64,000 nucleotides of DNA from assembly GCA_016208485.1 (NCBI GenBank), contig JACQXY010000062.1:1-64000 (forward strand), given 5' to 3'. Below the pieces are notes generated by a model. The model was given only the letters and a program-made list of their open reading frames with translations. It was not told where the DNA came from and searched no databases. The position numbers and the translations under genes were made by a program. Shown one piece after another: positions 25,548 through 33,711 of this stretch. Source of the stretch: Acidobacteriota bacterium (GTDB lineage: Bacteria; Actinomycetota; AC-67). The stretch's first letter is position 1. The number at the start of each line of letters is the position of its first letter.

Positions 25548-25591
25548 ATCTGGTGCGGATCTGGTGCGGATCTGGTGCGGATCTGGTGCAG
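25548..25591. repeat. Four tandem 11-bp repeats
   Basis: The unit ATCTGGTGCGG occurs three times exactly and a fourth time with one change (ATCTGGTGCAG). It lies in the 350-base gap between AbiEii and the second HigBA-like pair, which otherwise holds only a promoter. Confidence 0.85.
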
Positions 25592-25747
25592 ATCTTGCGT
25601 GGAGGTAAGGCGACAGTATCAGAACCGCTTCTCGCTCCTATCTGGGCTGCTCAGCGAGGGCGTCGGGTAGTCGGATGATCTTCCGGCCGCCTATCGGGAA
25701 GCGTGCCTCACCCTCTGTCGAACTCGAACCTCATCCGCGGGCTAGTG

Positions 25748-25775
25748 TTGACGATCCCCTTGCTTGGGCTATACT
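25748..25775 (+). promoter_or_regulatory. Promoter of the second HigBA-like pair
   Basis: TTGACG (25748-25753) and TATACT (25770-25775) are spaced by 16 nt, the best promoter match in the window. Transcription would begin just before the ATG at 25785. Confidence 0.65.
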
Positions 25776-25784
25776 TATTGTGAT

Positions 25785-26141
25785 ATGTCATGGATGGTGG
25801 TCTTCTATCGGGACGTCCGCGGTCGAGAGCAGGTCCGGGAATGGCTCGATGAGCTGGAGCAGAGAAACCCAAGTGAGTACGGAACGGTAAGACACGCAAT
25901 CGACCTGCTGGAGGAGTTCGGTGTCCATCTGTCCCAGCCGTACTCGAAGCAACTCGAGGGAAAGCTGCGGGAGCTGAGGCCGGGTCCGTGGAGAATCACG
26001 TACTTCGCGGATCCCAAGCGTCGCCTCGTTCTGCTGACGAGCTTCCGAAAGAAGGGCGCCCGCGCCGACCCTCGGGAGATCGCGAAGGCGACGCGTTCCA
26101 TGGATGACTGGCTGAGGCGAACGAGGGAGGAACCGACATGA
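25785..26141 (+). CDS. HigB/Gp49-like toxin
   Basis: A 118-aa RelE-superfamily toxin: REWLDELEQRNPSEYGTVRH, then LEGKLRELRPGPWRITYFAD and RLVLLTSFRKKGARADPREI, the typical Gp49 pattern. I start at MSWMVVFYRD (25785), just after the promoter. The gene overlaps the antitoxin start by 4 nt. Confidence 0.88.
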   Translation: MSWMVVFYRDVRGREQVREWLDELEQRNPSEYGTVRHAIDLLEEFGVHLSQPYSKQLEGKLRELRPGPWRITYFADPKRRLVLLTSFRKKGARADPREIAKATRSMDDWLRRTREEPT

Positions 26142-26509
26142 CGACCTGGAGCGAGTTCAAGAGGAAGCGTCCGCTGGAAGGCGAGGCGAAGCGCGCCTAC
26201 GAGGCAGCGCGTCAGAAGATGGGCGTCGGCTACCTGATCCTGAAGGCGCGCGCCGAGGCGGGGCTGACCCAGGCGCAACTGGCAAAGAGAATCGGGACCT
26301 CGCAACCGATGATCGCTCGGTGGGAATCTGGTGCGCAGGTTCCGAGCGTGACCAGCCTGTTGCGGATCGCCGAGGCCACGGGCTTCGATCTCGCCGTCGC
26401 GCTGCAGAAGCCCGGCTCCACCAAGCGCGAGTTCCAGGTGATCAGTTCCCATCGATCGGGGACGGGTCGGCCGGCGCGATCAACACCCGCCAGGCGAAGG
26501 GCCGGGTAG
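26138..26509 (+). CDS. XRE-family antitoxin (HigA-like)
   Basis: A 123-aa protein with a helix-turn-helix at about residues 42-70 (AGLTQAQLAKRIGTSQPMIA, then RWESG). The ATG overlaps the toxin stop (ATGA). This is the second HigBA-type pair within 4 kb; the two antitoxins are related but clearly different. Confidence 0.88.
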   Translation: MTTWSEFKRKRPLEGEAKRAYEAARQKMGVGYLILKARAEAGLTQAQLAKRIGTSQPMIARWESGAQVPSVTSLLRIAEATGFDLAVALQKPGSTKREFQVISSHRSGTGRPARSTPARRRAG

Positions 26510-26568
26510 CGGAAGAACCGCAGCCGTCGTTAGGGCCCGTCAGTAAATAAGTGCTGTAGTATTGAGAT

Positions 26569-26760
26569 GTGGCTTCGCGGGCTTCAGCCGATGGACGACT
26601 CCTGAAGCGGAAGCTGATCGCGCTCGGGTCCGCGTTGGACGAGCGCAGCCGCAGGCTCGTGTCCGCCGCAGAAGCTCTGACGTTGGGTCGCGGTGGCATC
26701 GCGAAGGTGCATCGGGCGACGGGGACGGCGCGGAGCACCATCGAACGGGTGTCCGGGTCA
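26569..26760 (+). pseudogene. ISAzo13-family transposase N-terminal fragment
   Basis: The frame reads LDERSRRLVSAAEALTLGRG, then GIAKVHRATGTARSTIERV, the helix-turn-helix start of ISAzo13-type transposases. Similarity ends near 26760, after which the frame runs into antisense of the next transposase scrap. The C-terminal part of a similar element lies at 5430-5834. Confidence 0.7.
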
Positions 26761-26775
26761 AGAATTCAGATTCGG

Positions 26776-27198
26776 CTACGCTGCGCGGGCGTGATACTCA
26801 TGAATGAGTCCGCCGAGCCGATCGCGGCGGCCGATCCGATTTCGATGGACGCTTGCAGTTGAAGAAATCACCGAGGTCGACGCTTCGGGACACGCGAGCC
26901 CAAGTCCTCGATGCGGGCGGTAGCGGTTGTGGTGCGTGGTGTATTGAGCGAGCACGCGCATCAGGTGGTTCTCGCTGAAGATAAGCAGATGATCGAGGCA
27001 TTCACGCCGAACGCTTCCGATCCAACGTTCGGCATGACCGTTGGCTTGAGGCGTCTGGACCGGGGTAAGGACGATCATTATGCCCTCGGCCGTGAACACC
27101 TCGTCGAAGGGTCCGGAGAACTTTGCGTCCCGGTCTCGGATCAGGAACCGGATCGTGGCATCGGCGGATTCAGCACGTCCGACGCTGAGTGTCGCTAG
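26776..27198 (-). pseudogene. IS481-like integrase-core transposase, N-terminally truncated
   Basis: On the minus strand the frame reads TIRFLIRDRDAKFSGPFDEV, then TPVQTPQANGHAERWIGSVR and HNRYRPHRGL, with the natural end RRDRLGGLIHEYHARAA. These are the second Asp and the Glu region of a DDE integrase core. The N-terminal half, with the first catalytic Asp, is missing; the frame stays open to about 27198, where sequence next to the neighbouring IS begins. Confidence 0.78.
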
Positions 27199-27211
27199 CC
27201 TGGATTCCCAC

Positions 27212-29150
27212 GTTAGGTGTTCGGGTTAACACCACGGGCCTGGTGGGTGGGTTTAGCCGAATGCGAGTTTGAGTCTGCGGCCTTGCCACCAGGGGACTGG
27301 GATGTCGGTGTCGGGGAAGCCGGCGTCGAGGAGAAACGGGTTGTGGGCTCTCTTCCCGTATTTCACGGTGACGGTGTCGTCGGTGATGGTGATGCGCGCT
27401 GAGGTTTGGATGAAGTCGCGGTAGATGTGGCGGGACTTGGCGGTGGTGTAGGCGCCGCCGATGTGTGCGCCGAGCATTCGGTACAGGCTTGAGCCCATGA
27501 GGGTGAGTTGGAGGTCGCAGTTGATCTTGAGGGCGACGGCGGAGGAGAGGGCGTCCATGTGGAAGAAGTCGACGCCGTCGGCGATGTTGTTTTCGATGAG
27601 CATGCGTTTGGCGTAGTTCTCGATCAGGTTCGCGGCGCCGCGGCGGAGCTGGTTGGTGAGGAGCAGGGTGGGTTGTTCGTGGCCGAGGTCGCAGACGGCG
27701 ATCTGTCGGATCGCGCCCTCGTAGTCGTCCAGGGTGGTCCGCTGGTCGATGATGCGCGGGGTGCGATAGGCGCGGGTGACGTTCTTGAGCTCGACGCGCC
27801 GCCACGCGGACGATGGTGAGGCGTCGATCGCTTCGAGGAGTTTGGGGCTGCGCCGGCGGAGCGTGATGAACCGGATCCCTGCCCGGTTGAGCGCATCCAG
27901 GTTGGCGTAGGTGGTGAGCTTGGAGTCGAAGATGAGCTCTTCGGGGAGCCGGCCGGTTCGCCTCTTCCAGAAGTTCACGAACTGGAGAATCTCGTCGTTC
28001 TGATCTTCTTTCCGCAGGTCAGCGTTGGCGTAGCAGAAGACGCGCTGGTCGGCGTCTTGGGCGAGGAAGGCGAGGATGCCTTTCTGGCGGCGGCTGCGTC
28101 TGGACACGTAGTGTTTCTGGATGAGCGCATCGTCGCCGTGGAAGGGGATGGTGTGGAAGTCCAGATGGAATGAGACGCCTCGCTTGAGGCCGAGGCGGGT
28201 CATGGCGTCGAACCAGCGTTGCATGAGTTTCGGGTAGCAGGCGGGGGGGATCCGGCAGCTGTATTCGGTGAGGAACGATCGTTTCGGGGTGACGTTCAGG
28301 CCGGCGAACAGGGCGAGGCCCTCGTCGAAGACGTGCGACATGACGTGGCTGTGCCGGGCGCTGCCGAACAGCTTGAGCGCGAGCAGTGCCCGCATGGCGG
28401 CTCCCGCGGGGATCATCGTGGTGCCGGGGAGTCCTGAGCGGCGCATCAGTGGGTCGAAGCCGACAGCGACGAGCATGGGGACGAACAGAAACAGGCCGCC
28501 CAGGTCGGTTCGAAACTCGCGCGGCGTCCAGTTGACGGCGCGAACGTCAGCCGGGGCTGCCGCGAGGGGGCGCAGCGTCCCGGCGCGTTCCTCGTCCGGG
28601 CGGCGCGCAAGTTTCGCGAAGCCCTCCTCCGTGAGGATGATCCAGATCGCCGGGGGGCTGAGCGGCTCCCCTTCCTCGCGGAGCGTCCGCGCGATGTCGT
28701 AGACAGACAGGTTCTGCTTGCGCAGAGCCACCACCCGCTCGCGCAGGCGCGACGTCTTGGTCTCGGGTGGGGAGACGTCGGCGCGTTTGGCGGCGGCGCG
28801 CTCAGGCAGGAAGAAGGCGCGGCCTGGGTTCTGGCGGAACTCGTGGCAGAGCACCCGGAAACTCCCGGGCGTATACCCGAACCGGACGGCGGCCTCCCGG
28901 GAGGGGAGGTTGTCGATGAAATACGCGCGCAGGGCCTCGTACTGGCGGTGCGTCGCGTTGCTCGGCTCGAGGAAGGCCCTCTCGACCGCAGTTAGCTTCC
29001 GCGATGGACCGATGAACATACTCCCACTATCTCACTCGTGGGAGAAGATGGCAAGCACTCGGGCATCATCTGCTTGTCACCTGCTTCTTTCCCTATGTTT
29101 CCACCGGATGGGGAGGAGCGGGAAAGCGTTCGTTCAGGCTGCCACCTGAC
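27212..29150. mobile_element. Possible complete insertion sequence around the intact transposase
   Basis: Imperfect terminal inverted repeats are suggested at 27212-27230 and 29132-29150; the right end read inward is GTCAGGTGGCAGCCTGAAC, matching the left at 12 of 19 positions. They bracket the only intact transposase gene here. I could not confirm a target-site duplication, so the ends are tentative. Confidence 0.35.
27253..29019 (-). CDS. DDE transposase (IS4/IS1380-like superfamily), apparently intact
   Basis: A 588-aa transposase. The N-terminal 130 residues hold helix-turn-helix-like segments (LPSREAAVRFGYTPGSFRVL and LSVYDIARTLREEGEPLSPP). The catalytic core has Asp in VSFHLDFHTIPFHG, Asp in LIFDSKLTTYANLDALN, and a Glu in YAKRMLIENNIADGVDFFHM, which fits the Y-x2-R-x3-E pattern of IS4-type enzymes. 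No frameshift is seen, so it may still be active, unlike its neighbours. A short hairpin, CTCCCAC/GTGGGAG at 29021-29044, lies just ahead of the start. Confidence 0.85.
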   Translation of the reverse strand: MFIGPSRKLTAVERAFLEPSNATHRQYEALRAYFIDNLPSREAAVRFGYTPGSFRVLCHEFRQNPGRAFFLPERAAAKRADVSPPETKTSRLRERVVALRKQNLSVYDIARTLREEGEPLSPPAIWIILTEEGFAKLARRPDEERAGTLRPLAAAPADVRAVNWTPREFRTDLGGLFLFVPMLVAVGFDPLMRRSGLPGTTMIPAGAAMRALLALKLFGSARHSHVMSHVFDEGLALFAGLNVTPKRSFLTEYSCRIPPACYPKLMQRWFDAMTRLGLKRGVSFHLDFHTIPFHGDDALIQKHYVSRRSRRQKGILAFLAQDADQRVFCYANADLRKEDQNDEILQFVNFWKRRTGRLPEELIFDSKLTTYANLDALNRAGIRFITLRRRSPKLLEAIDASPSSAWRRVELKNVTRAYRTPRIIDQRTTLDDYEGAIRQIAVCDLGHEQPTLLLTNQLRRGAANLIENYAKRMLIENNIADGVDFFHMDALSSAVALKINCDLQLTLMGSSLYRMLGAHIGGAYTTAKSRHIYRDFIQTSARITITDDTVTVKYGKRAHNPFLLDAGFPDTDIPVPWWQGRRLKLAFG

Positions 29151-29271
29151 ATAGTGGGCGTAAGATCATAGGTTAGCAGCTATCGTTAACAGCAAGCCGT
29201 CAAGACCCCTCGATTCGCGGCGCCTCAAGCAGCCCAACAGTTAGGGATAGTCACGAGGGTGGGAGTCCAGG

Positions 29272-29607
29272 CTAGGAGTCGGGGTGGAACCGCGGTTCCG
29301 CCCGCTCCTCCAGATACATGGCCACCACCGACTGGGCGATCCTGTCTGCGATCGTGGGCACGCCGAGCACTCGGACCCCGCCGCCGTGCGGCTTGGGGAT
29401 CTCCACCGCCCTGACCGGAGGCGGAAAGTAGGACCCCGAGCTCATCCGATTCCAGATCTTGTAGAGGTTGTTCTCAAGATCGGCCTCGAACTCATCCAGG
29501 GCCTGCCCGTCCACTCCCGGGGCACCCTTGTTGGCCGCGACCCGCCGGTACGCCTCCCAGACCATCTGCTTGGGAATCGCAAACGGCTTGTCCTTCGGCT
29601 TTGGCAT
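29272..29607 (-). pseudogene. Group II intron reverse transcriptase, N-terminal fragment
   Basis: From the ATG at 29607 the frame reads KQMVWEAYRRVAANKGAPGV, DGQALDEFEADLENNLYKIW, PPPVRAVEIPKPHGGGVRVL, GVPTIADRIAQSVVAMYLE: RT motifs 0 to 2 of intron-encoded proteins. It stops at HPDS, just before the Y-G-(Y/F)-R-P region, and lacks the YADD catalytic site. About 110 of some 420 to 500 residues remain. Confidence 0.85.
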
Positions 29608-30188
29608 GTTCTTCTCGCTTCCTCCCGGGGCTGACGCCCCGGTTGACCGAGATGCACAGTCCTGGTGAGCCGGCCCCTTGGCTCCACCGCCACCCCAGCG
29701 AGCAGCGGCTTCTCGGCTACTACGGGCCGGTCCGCCGGCGAGCGCCGCATCGGTACTCAATGCCTTCGGTTTTCTGCCTCGGCACGCTCCCTCTCGCGAC
29801 CTGGGGTCTGCGACCCCCGATCGCCGTGTCGACGCTCGCCTTCTCACGTTCCGTGCAAGAGCCGCAGACCAGGCTCACGCCGCCTCTACGCCGGGCACCG
29901 CCTGGCCAGTACGCGGGCATCCGCCAGGCTCATCCCGGAGGGCACACCAGGACCCCCGGTTTCGATGCCGTCTCAGAGTTTCGACGCCTCAACAGCGCAC
30001 GCCCGACCAGAGAGCATCTCGGGCGAGCGCTTCTGGAACGTCTGCCTGGTCCCCACCTGACGCGATCAAGCCGCGCCGTTTCCCGGATCGCTCACCACGA
30101 CAGCCTTCAGCTAACGCAGCACCGGGTGGTTTAGCGCCTGCCCCCGCGGGCCAACGCTGGAGGGCCAACAATCCTCCATCTCTCGCAC
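29272..30188 (-). mobile_element. Group II intron, 3'-truncated
   Basis: Minus-strand sequence from 30188 begins GTGCGAGAGATGG, matching the GUGYG 5' end of group II introns, followed by about 580 nt of structured RNA typical of domains I-III. Next comes the N-terminal part of an intron reverse transcriptase. The catalytic RT domains, maturase domain and RNA domains V-VI are absent, so it can neither splice nor move. Confidence 0.7.
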
Positions 30189-30269
30189 AGCTCCGCCTAC
30201 GTAAGGGGTCTTCTACATGACACCTCCTTCAGCGTTCGTGACACACGGTGCGGCTCCCGTAGAGGGACG

Positions 30270-30500
30270 TCAGGCGGCCGTCGGGATTACACCGTCGGAG
30301 TAGCGAACCTCGTGCACACGTTGGCGCTCGCGGTCGAGGTGGAACTTGAAGTAGCTCTCGAAGTCGCCGTTGCCGCGCAGTGCCCGTAACTTGAGAACGG
30401 CTTCGGCTCCTTCCAGCCCCCATCTGGCGCCAGTCAGGTCCATCCGGTCCTTCACCAGATGACGACAGGCTCCTTCGATCACTCCGGTTGCGATCGTCCG
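30270..30500 (-). pseudogene. ISKra4-family transposase C-terminal fragment
   Basis: The frame reads [40 protein letters not shown], then [20 protein letters not shown] and YSDGVIPT at the natural end. This is the last quarter of an ISKra4-type transposase. Upstream the frame loses similarity, so the rest is deleted. Confidence 0.82.
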
Positions 30501-30640
30501 ACGCCTCCTGGATACTGACCGCCCGCCAACGTTCAGGCGCGGTGTTGGGATGAGCGACGAGGCGCTCGGCAAGCTCGCGCGCGCTCTGCCGGCGTTTGCA
30601 TACGAGCAATTGGAACGCGAGCGCGCATTCGTTGATTGTC

Positions 30641-30660
30641 AAGGTGAGCGGACTCGAACC
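30641..30660 (-). repeat. Partial copy of the tRNA-Ala 3' end (candidate attachment-site scar)
   Basis: AAGGTGAGCGGACTCGAACC matches 30782-30801, inside the tRNA-Ala gene, at 18 of 20 positions and in the same orientation. It covers the T-arm and acceptor end, the part used by many integrases. It lies at the edge of the IS cluster. Confidence 0.5.
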
Positions 30661-30779
30661 AGAAATGCGCAGGTCAGCGCGTTGTGCCCGAGAACTGGAC
30701 AGTTGGACGGTCGAGAAGTGATCGGACTCGGGGCCAAAACCGCTGGTCAGGGGCTATTCCGTGGCTGTTCCGCGGGTTG

Positions 30780-30852
30780 TGGAGGTGAACGGACTCGAAC
30801 CGTCGGCCTCCGCGTTGCGAACGCGGCGCTCTACCAACTGAGCTACACCCCC
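30780..30852 (-). tRNA. tRNA-Ala (anticodon CGC)
   Basis: A 73-nt cloverleaf on the minus strand. The acceptor GGGGGTG pairs with CACCTCC (one G-U), the D-arm is AGCTCAGTTGGTAGAGC, the anticodon arm is CCGCGTTCGCAACGCGG with CGC in the loop, and the T-loop is TTCGAGT. The discriminator base is A. No CCA is encoded. Confidence 0.95.
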
Positions 30853-30888
30853 GTAGCGGGAGGAAATGCTAGCACGTCGCCGCGCGCC

Positions 30889-31518
30889 CTACGGCGCGAG
30901 CCGCTCTTGGTGCTCGGAGATCGCGCGCTGGAGATTCCGCTGCACGAGGGTGATGGACAGGTCCCCGCGCGTGCGCTCCATGATCGAGCGCGCGATGTCG
31001 GTGGTGCGGCGGAGCCCGCCGGTGAGCGCGTCGGGGTAGTCCATGGAGATCAGCACGTAGTAGATATCGTCCATCGCCGCGAGCAGGCCTTCGCCCCGTT
31101 CGACCTCGCCGTGGCGCATGAGGTCGAGCAGGTGCCGGCGCAGCTCGCCGATCGCCTCGGCGAGGCCGTTCAGATAGGGGGCGTCGCCGACCCCCATCTC
31201 CTCCGGCGACGGGACCTCCTGCCCCTCGATGAGCGCGGCGGTCGAGCATGCCTCGGCGTACTCCTTCTCGGCGTCCTGCAGGTACCCGGCGTAGTAGATG
31301 TCGGGGTAGCCCTTCATGGAGCCGCGCGCGTGATCGAGCGACTCCTTCGCTTTGCCCCGAAGCTCCCGCGCGAGGTCCATCTCCTTGCGGTGCACGGCCC
31401 GGATCGAGTTCGCGCAGTGGCGGATCGCCTGACGCGACGCGGTGAGGCCTTGCTCGCGCGCGGCGCTCTTCGCGTCGAGGCGCGCGCGGATCTCGTCCGA
31501 GGTCCTGGTCAGGTCCAC
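30889..31518 (-). CDS. Translin-family protein
   Basis: A 209-aa all-helical protein. The C-terminal half, MDDIYYVLISMDYPDALTGG then LRRTTDIARSIMERTRGDLS, closely follows the translin/TRAX signature (LDYPNALTPGLRR, D-x-R-x-x-x-E-x-TRG-D/E-L). Translin proteins bind RNA or single-stranded DNA as ring oligomers, and TRAX adds a nuclease site. The acidic residues expected for the nuclease are not all identifiable by eye, so binding rather than cleavage is the safer reading. It is the last gene of a galU-led run, between a SepX/GlpR-like gene and tRNA-Ala. Confidence 0.8.
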   Translation of the reverse strand: MDLTRTSDEIRARLDAKSAAREQGLTASRQAIRHCANSIRAVHRKEMDLARELRGKAKESLDHARGSMKGYPDIYYAGYLQDAEKEYAEACSTAALIEGQEVPSPEEMGVGDAPYLNGLAEAIGELRRHLLDLMRHGEVERGEGLLAAMDDIYYVLISMDYPDALTGGLRRTTDIARSIMERTRGDLSITLVQRNLQRAISEHQERLAP

Positions 31519-31546
31519 GAGGCGGGATTCTAGTCGAAGGACGCCG

Positions 31547-32107
31547 CTACTGGCCGACGGCGCGGTCGGGGTATGCGTCCTCGACCGGGTAGGGGCGCGC
31601 GGCGGGGGTCCGGCGCTCCTCGTCCTGCTTCCACTGGATCAGGCGCGCCGCGTAGCCGCCGAGCACCGCGTCGATCGCGAGATGGACGAGCAGCAACCAC
31701 CGGAGCTGCGGGACGAGACCGAGGACGAAGGTCGCGCCCGCCGCGGCGACGAGCCTCTCGAACGTGGTCCGCCGGCGCCGGACGACTCGCCGGCGACGGC
31801 TCCGAGGGGCCGTCACGTCGCGCGGGACCATGACCCACCGGCCGGACAGGGCCTGTCCTCGCCTCCTCGCGTTCGCCAGCACGCCCATAGATCGCTCGAA
31901 GCTACGGACGCCGTCGATCGGCGAGGACTCGAGACGGGTTCGGAAGAGGGAGGGGACCAGAACGACCGCCCACACCAGGGCCAGCAAGAGCACGAACACG
32001 AAGCCCAGCCGAATCCCTCCCCAGGGCCCCCGGGGACGCCCCTCGCGCCCCAGCACCCACAACATCTGGGTCCGGGCGGAGCCTAACAGCCCTAGATCGT
32101 GATTCAA
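31547..32107 (-). CDS. SepX/GlpR-like actinobacterial membrane protein
   Basis: About 186 aa. An N-terminal membrane helix (LGFVFVLLLALVWAVVLVPS) is followed by LFRTRLESSPIDGVRSFERS, then MGVLANARR. A very basic segment (PRSRRRRVVRRRRTTFERL) leads to two more helices (VAAAGATFVLGLVPQL, WLLLVHLAIDAVLGGYAARL). This layout matches the actinobacterial SepX/GlpR family, a membrane protein linked to division in some members. The start is uncertain: TTG at 32107 or ATG at 32065; neither has a clear ribosome-binding site. It follows galU on the same strand. Confidence 0.6.
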   Translation of the reverse strand: MNHDLGLLGSARTQMLWVLGREGRPRGPWGGIRLGFVFVLLLALVWAVVLVPSLFRTRLESSPIDGVRSFERSMGVLANARRRGQALSGRWVMVPRDVTAPRSRRRRVVRRRRTTFERLVAAAGATFVLGLVPQLRWLLLVHLAIDAVLGGYAARLIQWKQDEERRTPAARPYPVEDAYPDRAVGQ

Positions 32108-32172
32108 GCACCCTGGTCATCCCCCACATTCGGCCCGAGCCGGTCGCCCTGCCGGCATTGCTCCCCTACCGT

Positions 32173-33045
32173 TTACACCAACTTCTTGCGCACCGCGAAA
32201 TCGGCCAGGAACTCCCGGAACTCCCTTCCGATGTCCTCGCGCTCCGACGCGAGCTCCACCGTGGCCCGGAGGAAGTCGATCTTCTTGCCGATGTCGTACC
32301 GCGCGCCCTCGTAGAGGTACCCGTAGACGGCCTGCACCTGCGCGAGGCCGCGGATGGCGTCGGTGAGCTGTAGCTCCCCGCCGACGCCCGGCGCGGTCTC
32401 GCGCAGGACCGAGAAGATCTCGGGGGTGAACACGTAGCGCCCGATCGCCGCGAGGTTCGACGGCGCCGCCTCCGGAGCGGGCTTCTCCACGATGTCGAGC
32501 ACCTTCACGAGCTGGTCGTCGATCGGTTCCGGCTTGGCGGCCCCGTAGGCCGATATCTCCGGCAGCGGGACCTCCTGGAGCGCGATCACGCTCCGGCCGT
32601 ACTGCTCGAACACCTCGATCATCCGGCGGAGCGGCCCGTCGGTCATGATGTCGTCGCCGAGGAGCACCGCGAACGGCTCGCCTCCGATGTGACGCTCGGC
32701 GCACGCCACCGCGTGGCCGAGCCCCAGCGGGTCACCCTGGCGCACGAAGTAGATGTCGGCCATCTCGGAGATCTCGCGAACGGCGTCGAGCTTGCGCTTG
32801 TCGCCCTTCGCCTTGAGGTAGTACTCCAGCTCGAACGAGCGGTCGAAGTGATCCTCGAGCGAGCGCTTTCCGCGGCCGGTGACGATGATGATGTCGGTGA
32901 TGCCGGCCCGGACGGCCTCCTCCACCACATACTGGATCGCGGGCTTGTCGACGAGGGGCAGCATCTCCTTCGGCTGCGCCTTCGTCGCGGGGAGGAAGCG
33001 CGTCCCGAGCCCCGCCGCCGGAATGATCGCTTTCGTGACCGCCAT
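32173..33045 (-). CDS. galU: UTP-glucose-1-phosphate uridylyltransferase
   Basis: A 290-aa enzyme making UDP-glucose from UTP and glucose-1-phosphate for cell-wall and polysaccharide synthesis. The N-terminal nucleotide loop AAGLGTRFLPATKAQPKEML is a textbook match, followed by DKPAIQYVVEEA, a DPLGLGHAV stretch, LLGDDI and VEKP. It is divergent from the 5-formyl-THF cyclo-ligase, an arrangement I recall from mycobacteria. A TAGACT -10 candidate lies near 33070 on the minus strand. Confidence 0.95.
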   Translation of the reverse strand: MAVTKAIIPAAGLGTRFLPATKAQPKEMLPLVDKPAIQYVVEEAVRAGITDIIIVTGRGKRSLEDHFDRSFELEYYLKAKGDKRKLDAVREISEMADIYFVRQGDPLGLGHAVACAERHIGGEPFAVLLGDDIMTDGPLRRMIEVFEQYGRSVIALQEVPLPEISAYGAAKPEPIDDQLVKVLDIVEKPAPEAAPSNLAAIGRYVFTPEIFSVLRETAPGVGGELQLTDAIRGLAQVQAVYGYLYEGARYDIGKKIDFLRATVELASEREDIGREFREFLADFAVRKKLV

Positions 33046-33121
33046 GGGTTCCCGCTCCCGAGCGAGTGAGTCTACGGGGCGGAGCGCCTTCGGGGCAAAG
33101 GTACGCTACCGTCACCGCAGG

Positions 33122-33703
33122 ATGGAGGCGCGCTCGCGAAAGGACGTGGTCCGGCGGCTCGCCCTCGCGCGGCGCGCGCGCCTCTCGCTCGCGGCGCGCG
33201 CCGCGGCCTCCGCGGCCATCGCAGGTCGCCTGCTCGCCCTGCCGGAGGTCGCCGGCGCGCGCACGCTCCTCGCCTTCGCCTCCACCGCGCGCGAGGTCGC
33301 GACCGACGCGATCCTTGCGGCCGCCCTCCGGGACGGCCGGGTGGTCTTGCTTCCCACCGTCACCGGGCCGGGCGAGATGCGGGCCGCGCCGATCCGGTCC
33401 CTCGACGACCTCGCTCCGGGCTACCGGGGAATCCGCGAGCCGGGGCGCGTCGAGCCGGCCGACCCGGCGGCCGCGGACGTCGCGATCGTTCCCGGAGTGG
33501 CCTTCGACGCGCGGGGAGCCCGGCTCGGCCACGGGGGCGGGTTCTACGACCGGCTCCTCGCCGCGATCCCGCGAAGGGTCCCGCGCGTCGGGGTCGCCTT
33601 CGAGGTCCAGGTGGTCGACGAGGTCCCCGAGGAGCCGGACGATCAACGGGTCGACGTGATCGTGACCGAGGCGAGGGTGCTCGATTGCCGCGCCGGGCGC
33701 TGA
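33122..33703 (+). CDS. 5-formyltetrahydrofolate cyclo-ligase
   Basis: A 193-aa enzyme that converts 5-formyl-THF to methenyl-THF using ATP. Seen: an N-terminal basic helix (SRKDVVRRLALARRARLS), VVLLPTV, and the C-terminal signature VPGVAFDARGARLGHGGGFY then DRLL, which binds ATP and metal. The start is the ATG at 33122; the open frame continues further 5' but would overlap galU. The next gene on the same strand is the FmdB-like zinc ribbon. Confidence 0.92.
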   Translation: MEARSRKDVVRRLALARRARLSLAARAAASAAIAGRLLALPEVAGARTLLAFASTAREVATDAILAAALRDGRVVLLPTVTGPGEMRAAPIRSLDDLAPGYRGIREPGRVEPADPAAADVAIVPGVAFDARGARLGHGGGFYDRLLAAIPRRVPRVGVAFEVQVVDEVPEEPDDQRVDVIVTEARVLDCRAGR

Positions 33704-33711
33704 GCCGCGCT

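Noticed and set aside
25548-25591. The 11-bp tandem repeats as a CRISPR array
   Set aside because: Units are contiguous with no spacers and are far too short; no cas genes are present in the window.
30641-30665. A second tRNA gene next to tRNA-Ala
   Set aside because: Only the T-arm and acceptor 3' end are present; the T-stem does not pair well and no D-arm or anticodon arm is found upstream on that strand.
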